Shown here piece after piece: positions 1 through 13,801 of a DNA stretch of 50,287 nt. The notes under the pieces are model-generated. The model searched no databases. It worked only from the letters and a program-made list of their open reading frames with translations, and was not told where the DNA came from. This stretch comes from Streptococcus sinensis (GTDB lineage: Bacteria > Bacillota > Bacilli > Lactobacillales > Streptococcaceae). The position numbers and the translations under genes were made by a program. Numbering within the stretch: the first letter of the stretch is position 1; each line of letters begins with the position of its first letter. Location: the NCBI RefSeq assembly GCF_000767835.1, contig NZ_JPEN01000109.1:1-50287 (forward strand), written 5' to 3'.

Positions 1-67
1 CTACTGTCTTATCTCATTTTTCACTTAAAGCCTTGACAGACTTGACAAATGGTAGAAAAGAGCTACA

Positions 68-3712
<3,645 letters not shown>

Positions 3713-3752
3713 TATTTCTTACCTTTCTTCATTTTCTAATCAGTGTGAATTC

Positions 3753-6700
3753 TTATTCTTTTCCTTCAGCCTCAAAAGCTGCTTTCGCTTCTTGAGCTGC
3801 TTTTTCACGCGCTTTTTCAAGATCGTCAACGTGAATCACATCATCATCTTCACCTTCGTCTAGGTCACGCAATTCTACTTCATTGTCATCTTCATCAAGA
3901 ACGCGCATATCCAAACCAAGAGATTGCAATTCTTTGACAAGAACGCGGAAGGATTCTGGCACACCTGGTTTTGGAATTGGTTTTCCTTTGGTAATAGCTT
4001 CATAAGCCTTCAAACGTCCGTTGACATCATCTGACTTGTAAGTCAGGATTTCTTGCAGAACGTTAGAAGCACCGTAAGCTTCCAAGGCCCAAACTTCCAT
4101 CTCACCAAAACGTTGTCCACCAAACTGAGCTTTACCTCCGAGCGGCTGTTGGGTAACCATTGAGTAAGGACCTACTGAGCGGGCATGGAGTTTATCATCT
4201 ACCATGTGGTGGAGCTTGATCATGTACATGACACCGACAGATACACGGTTGTCAAATGGCTCACCGGTACGTCCGTCATAAAGAATCGTCTTGGCATCGC
4301 TGTCCATACCAGCTTCGCGGACTGTATCCCAGAGGTCTTCTGCGCTAGCTCCATCAAAGACTGGTGTTGCAATATGGATGCCCAAGTTACGAGCTGCCAT
4401 ACCAAGGTGGAGCTCCATAACCTGACCGATATTCATACGTGATGGTACCCCGAGTGGGTTCAACATGATATCAACTGGTGTTCCGTCTGGCAAGTAAGGC
4501 ATGTCTTCCACAGGAACGATACGGGATACAACCCCTTTGTTTCCGTGACGACCGGCCATCTTATCTCCGACCTTGATTTTACGTTTCTGAGCGATGTAGA
4601 CGCGAACCAGCATATTTACGCCAGATTGCAACTCATCACCATTAGCACGGGTAAAGATCTTCACATCACGAACGACACCATCAGCACCGTGTGGCACACG
4701 CAGAGAAGTATCACGGACTTCACGAGACTTGTCACCAAAGATGGCATGAAGCAGACGCTCTTCAGCAGAAAGGTCTTTTTCACCCTTTGGAGTGACTTTC
4801 CCGACTAGGATATCGCCTTCTTTGACTTCCGCCCCGATGCGGATAATCCCCATTTCATCCAGGTTGCGCAGGGCATCTTCCCCTACGTTTGGAATTTCGC
4901 GGGTAATTTCTTCAGGGCCAAGCTTGGTGTCGCGAGTTTCTGATTCGTATTCTTCTAAGTGAACAGAGGTGTAGACGTCGTCTTTCACCAGACGCTCACT
5001 CATGATAACCGCATCCTCGAAGTTGTAACCTTCCCATGTCATGTAGGCAACGATTGGGTTTTGTCCCAGGGCCATTTCTCCCTTTTCCATAGAAGGTCCG
5101 TCAGCGATAAAGTCACCTTTTTCAACGACATCGCCAACTTTCACCAAGGTACGTTGGTTATAAGCAGTTCCTGAGTTCGAACGGCGGAATTTTTGAATTT
5201 GGTAAACGTCAAGTGAGCCATCTTCGCGGCGGACTTCAACCTTGTCTGCATCCGCATAGGTAACCTTACCATCATGCTGAGCAATGACTGCTGCCCCAGA
5301 GTCGTGGGCAGCTTGGTATTCCATACCCGTACCGACATAAGGTGCTTTTGGATCAATCAAAGGCACAGCCTGACGTTGCATGTTGGCACCCATGAGGGCA
5401 CGGTTGGAGTCATCGTTTTCCAAGAAAGGAATACATGCTGTCGCCACGGCAACTACCTGCTTAGGCGATACATCCATGTAGTCTACTTGGTCTGATGGGA
5501 ATTCTTGGTTATTACCTTGGTGGCGTCCCATCACGATAGGCTCTGCAAAGCCACCTTCTTCATTAAGCTTAGAGTTGGCCTGCGCTACGATAAATTCATC
5601 TTCTTCGTCAGCTGTCAGCCAAACGATTTCGTTGGTTACCACACCAGCTTCACGGTCTACCTTACGGTAAGGCGTTTGAATAAAGCCATATTTGTTAAGG
5701 TGTCCATAAGAAGACAAGTTATTGATCAAACCGATGTTTGGTCCTTCAGGCGTTTCAATCGGACACATACGACCGTAGTGAGTATAGTGCACGTCCCGCA
5801 CTTCATATCCAGCGCGGTCACGTGTCAAACCACCAGGTCCCAAGGCAGACAGACGACGCTTGTGAGAAAGCTCAGACAGCGGATTGTGTTGGTCCATGAA
5901 CTGAGACAACTGAGAAGAACCAAAGAATTCTTTAATAGCTGCAGTTACTGGACGGATGTTAATGATTTGCTGTGGAGTCAGTACTTCATTGTCTTGAACA
6001 CTCATCCGTTCACGGACATTACGCTCCATCCGAGAAAGTCCCAGACGAACTTGGTTAGCCAAAAGCTCACCAACCGCACGAATACGACGGTTCCCCAAGT
6101 GGTCAATATCATCCACGCGACCGATGCCTTCTGCCAAATTGAGGAAATAGCTCATCTCAGCCAAGATATCAGCTGGTGTTACAATCCGAACCTTGTCAGA
6201 CGGATTCGCGTTACCAATAATAGTGACAACGCGATCTGGATCAGTCGGAGCCACAACTTTAAACTTCTGCAATTCAACTGGCTTAAGAAGAACGGCTGAA
6301 TCGTTTGGAATATAAGTAATCTTGTTCAAGCCATTGTCCAGCTGCTCTGAAATGCTGTCGATCACACTGCGGGTCATAACTGTACCAGCTTCGACAAGGA
6401 TTTCCCCTGTTTCAGCATCTACCAGATGCTCTGCCAATGTCTGATTAAGCAGGCGGTTCTTGATGTTGAGTTTTTTGTTAATCTTATAACGACCAACTGC
6501 TGCCAAGTCATAACGATGTGGATCAAAGAAACGAGCCACAAGGAGAGAACGTGAACTTTCAGCCGTCTTAGGCTCACCTGGACGCAGGCGCTCATAGATT
6601 TCTTTCAGGGCCTCATCTGTACGAGAGTCCATTGGATTCTTGTGGATGTCTTTTTCGATGGTGTTGCGCACCAAGTCGCTGTCACCAAAGATGTCCAAGA

Positions 6701-7319
6701 TCTCATCATCACCTGAGAAACCAAGCGCACGAACCAAAGTAGTAAACGGAATTTTACGCGTCCGGTCAATACGAGTATAGGCAATGTCTTTTGAGTCTGT
6801 TTCTAGCTCCAACCAAGCTCCGCGGTTAGGAATAACGGTCGAACCGTAACCGACTTTCCCATTTTTGTCTACTTTATCATTAAAGTAAACACCTGGCGAA
6901 CGCACCAGCTGGGATACGATAATCCGTTCACCACCGTTGATGATGAAGGTTCCCATTTCAGTCATGATCGGGAAGTCACCAAAGAAGACTTCCTGAGTCT
7001 TGATTTCACCAGTTTCCTTATTAATCAGACGGAAGGTCACAAAGATTGGTGCTGAATAGCTGGCATCGTGGATGCGGGCTTCTTCCAGCGTGTACTTAGG
7101 CTCACGGATTTCATAGCCGACAAACTCCAATTCCATGGTGTCTGTAAAGTTTGAAATAGGAAGCACATCTTCAAATACTTCCTTCAAACCATGATTCAAA
7201 AAATCTTGGAATGAATCCGTTTGGATTTCAATCAAATTTGGCAAATCAAGAACTTCCTTGATTCGCGAAAAACTACGACGGGTACGGTGTTTCCCGTATC
7301 GAACTTCATGTCCTGCCAA
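3753..7319 (-). CDS. rpoB: DNA-directed RNA polymerase subunit beta
   Basis: This is the beta subunit of RNA polymerase, 1188 aa, the usual streptococcal length. The rifampicin pocket (residues about 466-497) carries the residues of susceptible enzymes: D476, H486 and S491 within [10 protein letters not shown]. The conserved C-terminal block ([40 protein letters not shown]) is intact, and the tail is acidic. The start codon is TTG, preceded by AAAAAGGAG, and the resulting [20 protein letters not shown] matches streptococcal RpoB. It is the first gene of rpoBC, and its leader of about 350 nt contains hairpins (listed separately). Confidence 0.99.
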   Translation of the reverse strand: MAGHEVRYGKHRTRRSFSRIKEVLDLPNLIEIQTDSFQDFLNHGLKEVFEDVLPISNFTDTMELEFVGYEIREPKYTLEEARIHDASYSAPIFVTFRLINKETGEIKTQEVFFGDFPIMTEMGTFIINGGERIIVSQLVRSPGVYFNDKVDKNGKVGYGSTVIPNRGAWLELETDSKDIAYTRIDRTRKIPFTTLVRALGFSGDDEILDIFGDSDLVRNTIEKDIHKNPMDSRTDEALKEIYERLRPGEPKTAESSRSLLVARFFDPHRYDLAAVGRYKINKKLNIKNRLLNQTLAEHLVDAETGEILVEAGTVMTRSVIDSISEQLDNGLNKITYIPNDSAVLLKPVELQKFKVVAPTDPDRVVTIIGNANPSDKVRIVTPADILAEMSYFLNLAEGIGRVDDIDHLGNRRIRAVGELLANQVRLGLSRMERNVRERMSVQDNEVLTPQQIINIRPVTAAIKEFFGSSQLSQFMDQHNPLSELSHKRRLSALGPGGLTRDRAGYEVRDVHYTHYGRMCPIETPEGPNIGLINNLSSYGHLNKYGFIQTPYRKVDREAGVVTNEIVWLTADEEDEFIVAQANSKLNEEGGFAEPIVMGRHQGNNQEFPSDQVDYMDVSPKQVVAVATACIPFLENDDSNRALMGANMQRQAVPLIDPKAPYVGTGMEYQAAHDSGAAVIAQHDGKVTYADADKVEVRREDGSLDVYQIQKFRRSNSGTAYNQRTLVKVGDVVEKGDFIADGPSMEKGEMALGQNPIVAYMTWEGYNFEDAVIMSERLVKDDVYTSVHLEEYESETRDTKLGPEEITREIPNVGEDALRNLDEMGIIRIGAEVKEGDILVGKVTPKGEKDLSAEERLLHAIFGDKSREVRDTSLRVPHGADGVVRDVKIFTRANGDELQSGVNMLVRVYIAQKRKIKVGDKMAGRHGNKGVVSRIVPVEDMPYLPDGTPVDIMLNPLGVPSRMNIGQVMELHLGMAARNLGIHIATPVFDGASAEDLWDTVREAGMDSDAKTILYDGRTGEPFDNRVSVGVMYMIKLHHMVDDKLHARSVGPYSMVTQQPLGGKAQFGGQRFGEMEVWALEAYGASNVLQEILTYKSDDVNGRLKAYEAITKGKPIPKPGVPESFRVLVKELQSLGLDMRVLDEDDNEVELRDLDEGEDDDVIHVDDLEKAREKAAQEAKAAFEAEGKE

Positions 7320-7453
7320 GTTTCTAACTCCTTTTTGTAAAGATGATGAGAAAATTAAGAGTTCGAGAAATTAGCTAATAAGGTTTTTTCAGGTAAATGA
7401 AAATAGTTTGTCTTTCTTTTGAATACTCTCAAGTTCACTCATTAATTGTGGTT

Positions 7454-7468
7454 AAGGGTAGCACCCTT
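7454..7468 (-). other. Small hairpin in the rpoB leader
   Basis: A perfect 6-bp inverted repeat (AAGGGT / ACCCTT, 3-nt loop) lies in the 461-bp gap between pbp1b and rpoB. It has no strong U-tract on the minus strand, so it is not a convincing terminator. It may be a leader structure of the rpoBC mRNA. Apart from this hairpin, the larger hairpin at 7576-7624 and a promoter at 7680, I see no gene in the gap. Confidence 0.35.
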
Positions 7469-7575
7469 TTGTTTTGCCGTTTGATGTACACCAAGACAGC
7501 TACAATTAGTCCTTTCTGCATAATTTTCAGAATCTTTAAATTTACATTACTCAATTTATTTTCCTAAAAATAGAC

Positions 7576-7624
7576 ACAAAAAGAGCAGCTAAATCTGACT
7601 TATTTAAAGTTTGATTTAACTGCT
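7576..7624 (-). terminator. Intrinsic terminator-like hairpin between pbp1b and rpoB
   Basis: A 12-bp stem pairs 7584-7595 with 7613-7624 (one G-U pair), with a further small stem inside the loop. On the minus strand it is followed by CTTTTTGT. It can end pbp1b transcription. It also lies downstream of the extended -10 promoter at 7680-7707, so any rpoB transcript from that promoter would have to read through it. Confidence 0.75.
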
Positions 7625-7679
7625 GTAGGCTTTAATTGGACAATATTTCAAATAAAGCACACGACAAATTATTAGTATC

Positions 7680-7707
7680 ATTATACCATAATTATGTAAA
7701 AATTCAA
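7680..7707 (-). promoter_or_regulatory. Extended -10 promoter, probably for rpoBC
   Basis: On the minus strand the -10 is TATAAT preceded by TGG (TGnTATAAT, 7680-7688). A weak -35, TTGAAT, sits 16 nt upstream (7702-7707). It points at rpoB and would give a leader of about 350 nt. I see no equally good promoter between it and rpoB. Confidence 0.6.
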
Positions 7708-7781
7708 GAGTTTCAACTCGCCTTGCCTAAATTTATTTATCAATGTACTTACTATTTATTTTCAGCACACCAATCGATAAA

Positions 7782-10160
7782 TTAACGAGTGTTACGATTA
7801 GTATTCCACGTACTACCTCCCAAAATAGCGGACCATGCTTTTTGATAGTCGGAGTCTGTTGCTCCGATACCAAAGCGATAGCTTGTCGTTGGAGCACCAT
7901 TTTTAGCCCAATAACTTGTAACAGTCGGACCGCTTAGGGTGATGGAGCGTCCATTCACCGTAACCGTACCCGGTCTTTCGCCAGTAGCTTTTAAAACAGA
8001 TGAGTGAATCACACTAGAATCAAGATTAAATCGGTCTCCAACTCCCCAGGCATTTGGATCCGCTTCATAGATGGCGTTAACCATATAGGCCATATAAGCC
8101 GCATTGTTATTATAACCCGTTAAGGCGGCCATTGATGTGTTATCATCGTGACCAATCCAGCCGCCTAGTGTCATTTTCGGAGTTGACAGCATGAGCCACA
8201 TGTCACCGTTGCTGTTGGTTGTTCCTGTCTTGCCAATCCAGTCTGCTCCCGCCAGTGTTCCATTGACTTGACTGATTCGTGATTTAAAGGTAGTGGTCGC
8301 GCCAGAATTGAGAACACCGCGCATCAAGTCTTGCATAATAGTTGCAGCTGCAGGTGAATAAACCTGAACAGGATTTGCCTTATGCTCATAAACTACTTTG
8401 CCATCTTTATCCGTGATTTTCTCTACCATATACTTCTCTTGATAGGTTCCGTTGTTGGCCAAAGTCTGGAAGCCATTGGTATGCTGGGCAACAGAAACTT
8501 CAATTCCCCCACCCATCGGCAGACTCTCAATACTGTAGTCATCAATGTAGTAGCCCATTTTTTCCATATAGCCACGAACGTTGACTCCCTTCTCACGCAG
8601 TGCGCGGTAAGTCCAATAAGCTGGGATATTCCATGAAGTATTGAGAGCTTCTTGGAGATTCATCATAGCTGTCCCACGGCTATCCACGTGCATAATCGGC
8701 TCTCCGCTAGAGAAATTCGTCGGATAGTTGGACAGGACACTGGCACTGCCCATCAGACCTTGGTCAATAGCAATCCCATAAGCCAGAATCGGCTTAATAG
8801 TTGAACCCGGTGACCGTTCCGTATCAAAGGCATGATTGTTCTGATTGGAAGCATAATCTCTGCCTCCCACAAAGCCAATCACAGCACCGGTTTTATTGTC
8901 CATGAGGACATTTCCCACTTCAACTGTACCAGTTCCGTCATCCAAGACGCCACCATAATTGGCTACTGCATTTTGCATAGCTTCATAGATTCTCTTATTG
9001 ATGGTTGTTGTGACGGTATAGCCACCCTCTCTCAGCTCTTTAGCTGCAAGTTCGCGATAGGATTTAACGGTAGCATTATTTTTCAGCTCTTGCTGCGAAA
9101 CATTGTCTCGTTGAATCAAATAATCATACATGGCCTTTTGAGCTTCCTCAAAAGCAGTGAAATATAGATAATCATGAGAAGATTTCTCCGCGCTTTCTGA
9201 GGGTTTGAAATCCTTCGTCAAATCATAATTGAGGTATTCTTGATATTCCGCTTCGCTCAATTTCCCTGTTCTGTACATATTGTATAAAACATTTTTAGCC
9301 CGCGTTAAACCAAGAGACATGTCCTCTGGAGTTTTTAAGCTGCCATCAGCTGCATAAGGCGAATAAACAATCGGACTTTGTGGCAAACCTGCAATAAAGG
9401 CTGCCTGCGGAACAGTTAAATCTTTGGCCGAAACACCAAAAATCCCTTGGGCCGCTTCTTCGATTCCTGCAATATTCTGGCCTTTATTATTCCGTCCAAA
9501 AGGCGAAACGTTCAAATAGGTCGTCAAAATTTCATCTTTGGTCATATAGCGTTCCAAAGCCAGAGCATCCACAATTTCTGCTGCTTTTCGTTTAAAAGTC
9601 GGAGCATCACCAACGACTTGTTGCTTAATCAGCTGTTGCGTGAGCGTAGAACCACCACTAGACGAGCCAACGCCTACAACCGAACCCAATGTCGCCCGAA
9701 GCACCGCCTTGGGAACAACACCATTATGGCTTTCAAAATTTTCGTCTTCCGTCGCAATCACGGCTTTCTTGACATTATCTGAAATCGCTCCACTTTCAAC
9801 TGGAATCCGCAGCAAATCATTATCTATCTCTGAAATCAAACTACCGTCTGAATAGGTCAGTTTCGAAATGCCGGAAATATTATAAACTTGCTGGAGAAGT
9901 TCTTCCTTATTAGGAACTTCTGTTTTGCTAAAGAGACTGGCTCCATAGCCGACCCCGATTCCTGCTCCTAAAACCATCCCAAAAAGAATAAAGACGAAAG
10001 CCACATTCACCAACAATTTGAGAGTTCGCAAAATAAGAGCAGCTATATCCTCCAAGCCCCAGCGTTCCTTCTCATTTGTTTCTGCAAAATATGTTTTTCT
10101 TAAAAATTGTTTGAACTGCTTCCAAAACAGCGTTAATTTTTCCATTACTTGTTTCAACAT
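7782..10160 (-). CDS. pbp1b: Penicillin-binding protein 1B (bifunctional transglycosylase/transpeptidase)
   Basis: This is a class A penicillin-binding protein that polymerises and cross-links peptidoglycan outside the membrane. The 792-aa product has a cytoplasmic N-terminus and one membrane anchor at about residues 47-75. A GT51 transglycosylase domain follows, with the catalytic-Glu motif [10 protein letters not shown] near residue 139. The penicillin-binding transpeptidase domain has STIK with nucleophile Ser453, an SWN motif, and the KTGT box from Lys644. The C-terminus is rich in Ser, Thr and Asn. The ATG start has an AAGGAGA ribosome binding site. The gene is single, divergent from tyrS, and is followed by a strong hairpin terminator. 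In S. pneumoniae the equivalent is named pbp1b. Confidence 0.96.
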   Translation of the reverse strand: MLKQVMEKLTLFWKQFKQFLRKTYFAETNEKERWGLEDIAALILRTLKLLVNVAFVFILFGMVLGAGIGVGYGASLFSKTEVPNKEELLQQVYNISGISKLTYSDGSLISEIDNDLLRIPVESGAISDNVKKAVIATEDENFESHNGVVPKAVLRATLGSVVGVGSSSGGSTLTQQLIKQQVVGDAPTFKRKAAEIVDALALERYMTKDEILTTYLNVSPFGRNNKGQNIAGIEEAAQGIFGVSAKDLTVPQAAFIAGLPQSPIVYSPYAADGSLKTPEDMSLGLTRAKNVLYNMYRTGKLSEAEYQEYLNYDLTKDFKPSESAEKSSHDYLYFTAFEEAQKAMYDYLIQRDNVSQQELKNNATVKSYRELAAKELREGGYTVTTTINKRIYEAMQNAVANYGGVLDDGTGTVEVGNVLMDNKTGAVIGFVGGRDYASNQNNHAFDTERSPGSTIKPILAYGIAIDQGLMGSASVLSNYPTNFSSGEPIMHVDSRGTAMMNLQEALNTSWNIPAYWTYRALREKGVNVRGYMEKMGYYIDDYSIESLPMGGGIEVSVAQHTNGFQTLANNGTYQEKYMVEKITDKDGKVVYEHKANPVQVYSPAAATIMQDLMRGVLNSGATTTFKSRISQVNGTLAGADWIGKTGTTNSNGDMWLMLSTPKMTLGGWIGHDDNTSMAALTGYNNNAAYMAYMVNAIYEADPNAWGVGDRFNLDSSVIHSSVLKATGERPGTVTVNGRSITLSGPTVTSYWAKNGAPTTSYRFGIGATDSDYQKAWSAILGGSTWNTNRNTR

Positions 10161-10178
10161 AGATTCTCCTTCTTGACT

Positions 10179-10208
10179 ATTATAACAAACATTAGCAGTT
10201 TATATCAA
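10179..10208 (-). promoter_or_regulatory. pbp1b promoter
   Basis: On the minus strand the -35 is TTGATA (10203-10208), the spacer is 18 nt, and the -10 is TATAAT (10179-10184). Transcription would start near 10172, leaving a leader of only about a dozen nucleotides that just contains the ribosome binding site. Confidence 0.7.
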
Positions 10209-10257
10209 GAAATAGCTGATTCTAGCGCTTTTAGACCAATTATTTTTTGACTAGTCA

Positions 10258-10285
10258 TTGCTATTTATCGGGTTTGTGATAAAAT
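10258..10285 (+). promoter_or_regulatory. tyrS promoter
   Basis: The -35 is TTGCTA (10258-10263), the spacer is 16 nt, and the -10 is TAAAAT preceded by TGA (extended -10, 10280-10285). The leader to tyrS is about 65 nt, too short for a T-box. Confidence 0.6.
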
Positions 10286-10355
10286 AGAGGGATAAAACAA
10301 AAAAATAATTGAGCAAGGGAAAAATCTTTGCTATTTTAGAAAAGGAGAGACAGAT

Positions 10356-11612
10356 ATGCACATTTTTGATGAGCTGCAAGAACGTGGTTTGATTTTTCAA
10401 ACGACTGATGAAGAAGCTTTGCGTAAAGCCTTAGAAGAAGGGCCAGTCTCTTATTATACTGGATACGATCCAACAGCAGACAGTCTTCACTTAGGTCACT
10501 TGGTGGCTATTTTGACCAGCCGTCGCTTACAGTTAGCCGGCCATAAGCCTTACGCCCTTGTCGGCGGTGCAACTGGTTTAATTGGCGATCCATCCTTTAA
10601 AGATGCAGAGCGTAGCTTGCAAACCAAGGAAACCGTTGATGGCTGGGTCAAGTCTATCCAAGGGCAACTGTCACGTTTTCTTGATTTTGAAAACGGCGAA
10701 AATAAGGCTGTGATGGTTAATAACTACGACTGGTTTGGCTCCATTAGCTTTATTAATTTCTTGCGCGATGTCGGCAAATACTTCACTGTCAACTACATGA
10801 TGAGCAAGGAATCTGTGAAAAAACGGATTGAAACAGGAATTTCTTATACTGAATTTGCTTACCAAATTATGCAAGGTTACGACTTCTTTGTCCTTAACCA
10901 AGATTACAATGTAACCCTGCAAATCGGTGGTTCTGACCAATGGGGCAATATGACCGCCGGCACTGAGCTTATGCGCCGCAAAGCGGACAAGACAGGTCAC
11001 GTTATCACTGTTCCCCTTATCACTGATGCGACTGGTAAAAAATTTGGTAAATCAGAAGGAAACGCAGTCTGGCTCAATGCTGACAAGACTTCTCCATACG
11101 AAATGTACCAATTCTGGATGAATGTCATGGACGCTGACGCTGTTCGCTTCTTGAAAATCTTTACTTTCTTGTCACTGGATGAGATTGAAGACATCCGCAA
11201 ACAGTTTGAAGCAGCTCCACATGAACGCTTGGCACAAAAAGTCTTGGCTCGTGAAGTCGTGACTCTTGTTCACGGCGAAGAAGCTTACAAAGAAGCCCTT
11301 AACATCACTGAGCAACTCTTTGCTGGAAATATCAAAAACCTTTCTGTCAAAGAACTCAAACAAGGACTTCGTGGCGTACCAAACTACCAAGTCCAAGCTG
11401 ACGAGAACCTTAACATCGTGGAAATCCTCGTATCTTCTGGTGTGGTCAACTCAAAACGCCAAGCCCGCGAAGATGTTCAAAACGGAGCTATCTATGTCAA
11501 TGGTGAGCGCATTCAAGATCTTGACTATGTTTTGAGCGATGTAGATAAACTCGAAAACGAGTTAACTGTTATTCGTCGCGGAAAGAAAAAATACTTCGTC
11601 CTTACATACTAA
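10356..11612 (+). CDS. tyrS: Tyrosyl-tRNA synthetase
   Basis: This enzyme charges tRNA-Tyr with tyrosine using ATP in the cytoplasm. The 418-aa class I synthetase has the HIGH-type signature [12 protein letters not shown] in the first 50 residues, the KMSKS-type loop KFGKS at residues 229-233, and a C-terminal S4-like RNA-binding domain ([18 protein letters not shown]). The ATG start follows GGAGAGACAGAT. It is single, has its own extended -10 promoter, and ends at a hairpin terminator that also contains the predicted rlmA promoter. Confidence 0.98.
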   Translation: MHIFDELQERGLIFQTTDEEALRKALEEGPVSYYTGYDPTADSLHLGHLVAILTSRRLQLAGHKPYALVGGATGLIGDPSFKDAERSLQTKETVDGWVKSIQGQLSRFLDFENGENKAVMVNNYDWFGSISFINFLRDVGKYFTVNYMMSKESVKKRIETGISYTEFAYQIMQGYDFFVLNQDYNVTLQIGGSDQWGNMTAGTELMRRKADKTGHVITVPLITDATGKKFGKSEGNAVWLNADKTSPYEMYQFWMNVMDADAVRFLKIFTFLSLDEIEDIRKQFEAAPHERLAQKVLAREVVTLVHGEEAYKEALNITEQLFAGNIKNLSVKELKQGLRGVPNYQVQADENLNIVEILVSSGVVNSKRQAREDVQNGAIYVNGERIQDLDYVLSDVDKLENELTVIRRGKKKYFVLTY

Positions 11613-11618
11613 TAAAAC

Positions 11619-11652
11619 ACACTGGAGGCATTTGCCATCCAGTCCTTTTTTT
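11619..11652 (+). terminator. tyrS intrinsic terminator
   Basis: The stem ACTGGA-GGC pairs with GCC-(A bulge)-TCCAGT and is followed by CC and seven T residues. It lies directly after the tyrS stop. Confidence 0.85.
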
Positions 11653-11660
11653 GCTAGACT
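11632..11660 (+). promoter_or_regulatory. Predicted rlmA promoter embedded in the tyrS terminator
   Basis: The -35 is TTGCCA (11632-11637) and the spacer is 17 nt. The -10 is TAGACT (11655-11660), preceded by TGC (extended -10). The expected start site, about 7 nt after the -10, falls on or next to the rlmA ATG at 11668, which predicts a leaderless mRNA. Confidence 0.5.
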
Positions 11661-11667
11661 TAAAACT

Positions 11668-12516
11668 ATGAATACAAACTTGAAACCAAAACTCGCTCGC
11701 TTTACCACAGCGACCGCTTTTGCCTGTCCCATCTGCAAGGAAGAACTGCAACTGATGGAAAACAGCCTCAAATGTCACCATCGGCATTCTTATGACTTGG
11801 CCAAGTTTGGCTATGTCAATCTGGCACCCCAAGTCAAACAATCTAAAGACTACGATAAGACAAGCTTTCAGAATCGGCAGTTGATTTTAGAAGCTGGATT
11901 TTACCAGCAAATCTCCGACAGCCTTATCCAGCTATTGAAGGAAGAGCCAGCTTTTAAGACTGTCCTCGATGTTGGATGTGGCGAAGGCTACTACGCTAGA
12001 AAGATCCAAGAGCACTTCCCAGATAAGACGCTCTATGCCTTCGATATTTCGAAAGATTCCGTCCAGTTGGCAGCCAAAAGCGACGGCAGTTTCGCAGTCA
12101 ATTGGTTCGTTGGAGATTTAGCCAACCTGCCCCTGCAGGATGCAAGTATGGACATCATTTTAGATATCTTTTCGCCAGCTAACTATCAGGAATTTCAGCG
12201 GGTCATGTCTGACAGTGCCCTCCTCATCAAAGTCATCCCCACTGAGCAACATCTTCAGGAAATTCGCCAAAAAGCCGCTAGACATCTCAACAACAAGGAT
12301 TACTCTAACCAAGAAGTCATCCAGCATTTCCAAGAGCATTTCGATATTATCTCCGAGATTACTGTCGAGTCCAGCCAGTCCTTGACTGCTGAAAGTCGAA
12401 CAGCTCTTTTAGCAATGACACCGCTACTCTTTCATGTCGAGCAAGACCAGATAGACTGGACTGACCTCACCCAAGTGACCATTGCAGCTACCATTCTTAT
12501 AGGGAAAGTGAAATAA
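11668..12516 (+). CDS. rlmA: 23S rRNA (guanine-N1)-methyltransferase, RlmA(II)/RrmA type
   Basis: This is a SAM-dependent methyltransferase. In Gram-positive bacteria the RlmA(II)/TlrB family methylates G748 of 23S rRNA. The 282-aa product starts with a zinc-binding motif (CPIC, then C and H about 20 residues on) and has a Rossmann methyltransferase core with motif I VLDVGCGEGYYARK. An upstream in-frame ATG exists at 11632. I chose 11668 because MNTNLKPKLARF matches pneumococcal RrmA and because 11632 lies inside the tyrS terminator. No ribosome binding site precedes the chosen start. Together with the promoter position this suggests a leaderless transcript. It converges on wecB. Confidence 0.9.
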   Translation: MNTNLKPKLARFTTATAFACPICKEELQLMENSLKCHHRHSYDLAKFGYVNLAPQVKQSKDYDKTSFQNRQLILEAGFYQQISDSLIQLLKEEPAFKTVLDVGCGEGYYARKIQEHFPDKTLYAFDISKDSVQLAAKSDGSFAVNWFVGDLANLPLQDASMDIILDIFSPANYQEFQRVMSDSALLIKVIPTEQHLQEIRQKAARHLNNKDYSNQEVIQHFQEHFDIISEITVESSQSLTAESRTALLAMTPLLFHVEQDQIDWTDLTQVTIAATILIGKVK

Positions 12517-12550
12517 AAAGAACCTGAGACAAAAAGTTTCAGGTTCTTTC
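12517..12550. terminator. Bidirectional terminator between rlmA and wecB
   Basis: A 14-bp stem (12517-12530 with 12536-12549, one G-U pair, AAAAA loop) has T-rich tails on both strands. It can end rlmA on the plus strand and the polysaccharide operon on the minus strand. The rest of the gap (12551-12647) shows no gene. Confidence 0.85.
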
Positions 12551-12647
12551 CCATTCCCCCTCCATCACTAACCACTCCCAATATAAAGTAATTGACTAGA
12601 ATGTGATATTGTAGAGGGAGATTGCAGTAGTCAACTTAACAATATAG

Positions 12648-13736
12648 CTATATACTTCTCAAGATGTCGACAATCTGTCCACAAGCATTCCCATCCCCGT
12701 AGGGATTACTAGCCCGACTCATTTTTTCGTATTCAGTACGATCTTCTAAAAGCAACTTAAAGTTCTGATAAATCGTTTCTTCCTCTGTTCCTACTAGCTT
12801 CAAAGTTCCAGCCGCCACACCTTCCGGTCTTTCTGTAGTATCACGCATAACCAAAACAGGTTTACCTAAAGACGGAGCCTCTTCTTGAACTCCACCAGAG
12901 TCCGTTAAAATCATGTAACTACGGTTCATAAAATTATGAAAATCAAGAACATCTAGGGGTTCTATAATCTGGATACGTTCGATATCTCCAAAAATCTCAG
13001 CTGCTGTTTCTCTGACTAAAGGATTTTTATGAATTGGGTAAATAACCTTAACATCTTTATGTTCATTTAAAACACGCTTGACAGCCCGAAACATATGTTT
13101 CATAGGTTCTCCAAGATTTTCCCGTCTATGAGCAGTCAGAAGTATGAGGCGACTTCCAGCAACCCAATCTAGGACAGGATGTGAATAATCCTCTCTAACC
13201 GTCGTTTTAAGCGCATCAATCACAGTATTTCCAGTAACATATACATTGTCGCGTCCTTCTTTTTCGAGATTTTCTCTTGCCAATTCAGTCGGTGCAAAAT
13301 GACAGTTTGCGATAATCGATGTCGACTGACGATTGAACTCTTCTGGAAAAGGACTCTGTAAATTGTAGGTGCGCAATCCTGCCTCTACATGACCCACTTT
13401 AATTCCTAGATAAAAGGCTGCTAAAGCTGCTGCATAAGTAGTAGTAGTATCACCATGTACAAGTACAATGTCTGGTCGTTCATTTTCTAAAACAGGTTTT
13501 ATTTTATCTAGAATACTCGTTGTAATGGAAAATAAAGTTTGATTTACCTTCATAACCTCCAAATCATAGTCTGGTTTAACACCAAACAGTTCTAAAACAG
13601 GACTCACCATTTCTTTGTGTTGACCTGTCACACAAACAAGAGTTTCTATATCATCTTGCTTCTTTAATTCATTTACTAATGGACACATTTTTATCGCTTC
13701 TGGACGTGTACCGAAAACTAGCATTATTTTTTTCAT
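12648..13736 (-). CDS. wecB: UDP-N-acetylglucosamine 2-epimerase (non-hydrolysing)
   Basis: This cytoplasmic enzyme interconverts UDP-GlcNAc and UDP-ManNAc. The 362-aa product has the family N-terminus VFGTRPEAIKM, the VHGDTTTT and HVEAGLR motifs, and the nucleotide-binding DSGGVQEEAPSLGKPVLVMR block. It is the last gene of the polysaccharide locus, 65 nt after wzx, with an AGGAGGAG ribosome binding site. No UDP-ManNAc dehydrogenase (wecC) lies beside it, so the likely product used is ManNAc rather than its uronic acid. Its base composition is closer to the chromosome than that of its AT-rich neighbours. A ManNAc role in another wall polymer is the alternative. Confidence 0.92.
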   Translation of the reverse strand: MKKIMLVFGTRPEAIKMCPLVNELKKQDDIETLVCVTGQHKEMVSPVLELFGVKPDYDLEVMKVNQTLFSITTSILDKIKPVLENERPDIVLVHGDTTTTYAAALAAFYLGIKVGHVEAGLRTYNLQSPFPEEFNRQSTSIIANCHFAPTELARENLEKEGRDNVYVTGNTVIDALKTTVREDYSHPVLDWVAGSRLILLTAHRRENLGEPMKHMFRAVKRVLNEHKDVKVIYPIHKNPLVRETAAEIFGDIERIQIIEPLDVLDFHNFMNRSYMILTDSGGVQEEAPSLGKPVLVMRDTTERPEGVAAGTLKLVGTEEETIYQNFKLLLEDRTEYEKMSRASNPYGDGNACGQIVDILRSI

Positions 13737-13756
13737 AATCTCCTCCTAAATTATTA

Positions 13757-13786
13757 TTTATAAACCGATTAATATAATAACTTCAA
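13757..13786 (-). promoter_or_regulatory. Possible weak wecB promoter
   Basis: In the 65-nt wzx-wecB gap the minus strand carries TTGAAG (13781-13786), an 18-nt spacer and TATAAA (13757-13762). It could let wecB be expressed separately. The AT-rich context makes chance matches likely. Confidence 0.3.
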
Positions 13787-13801
13787 CAAATTTCTAACAG
13801 T

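Noticed and set aside
5505-6299. A 264-codon plus-strand open frame inside rpoB (and others of 130-240 codons antisense to rpoC and rpoB)
   Set aside because: They are antisense to highly conserved RNA polymerase genes, have no ribosome binding sites or family features, and arise from the codon bias of the real genes.
10286-10355. Possible T-box leader of tyrS
   Set aside because: The leader is only about 65 nt and shows no T-box sequence or antiterminator hairpin.
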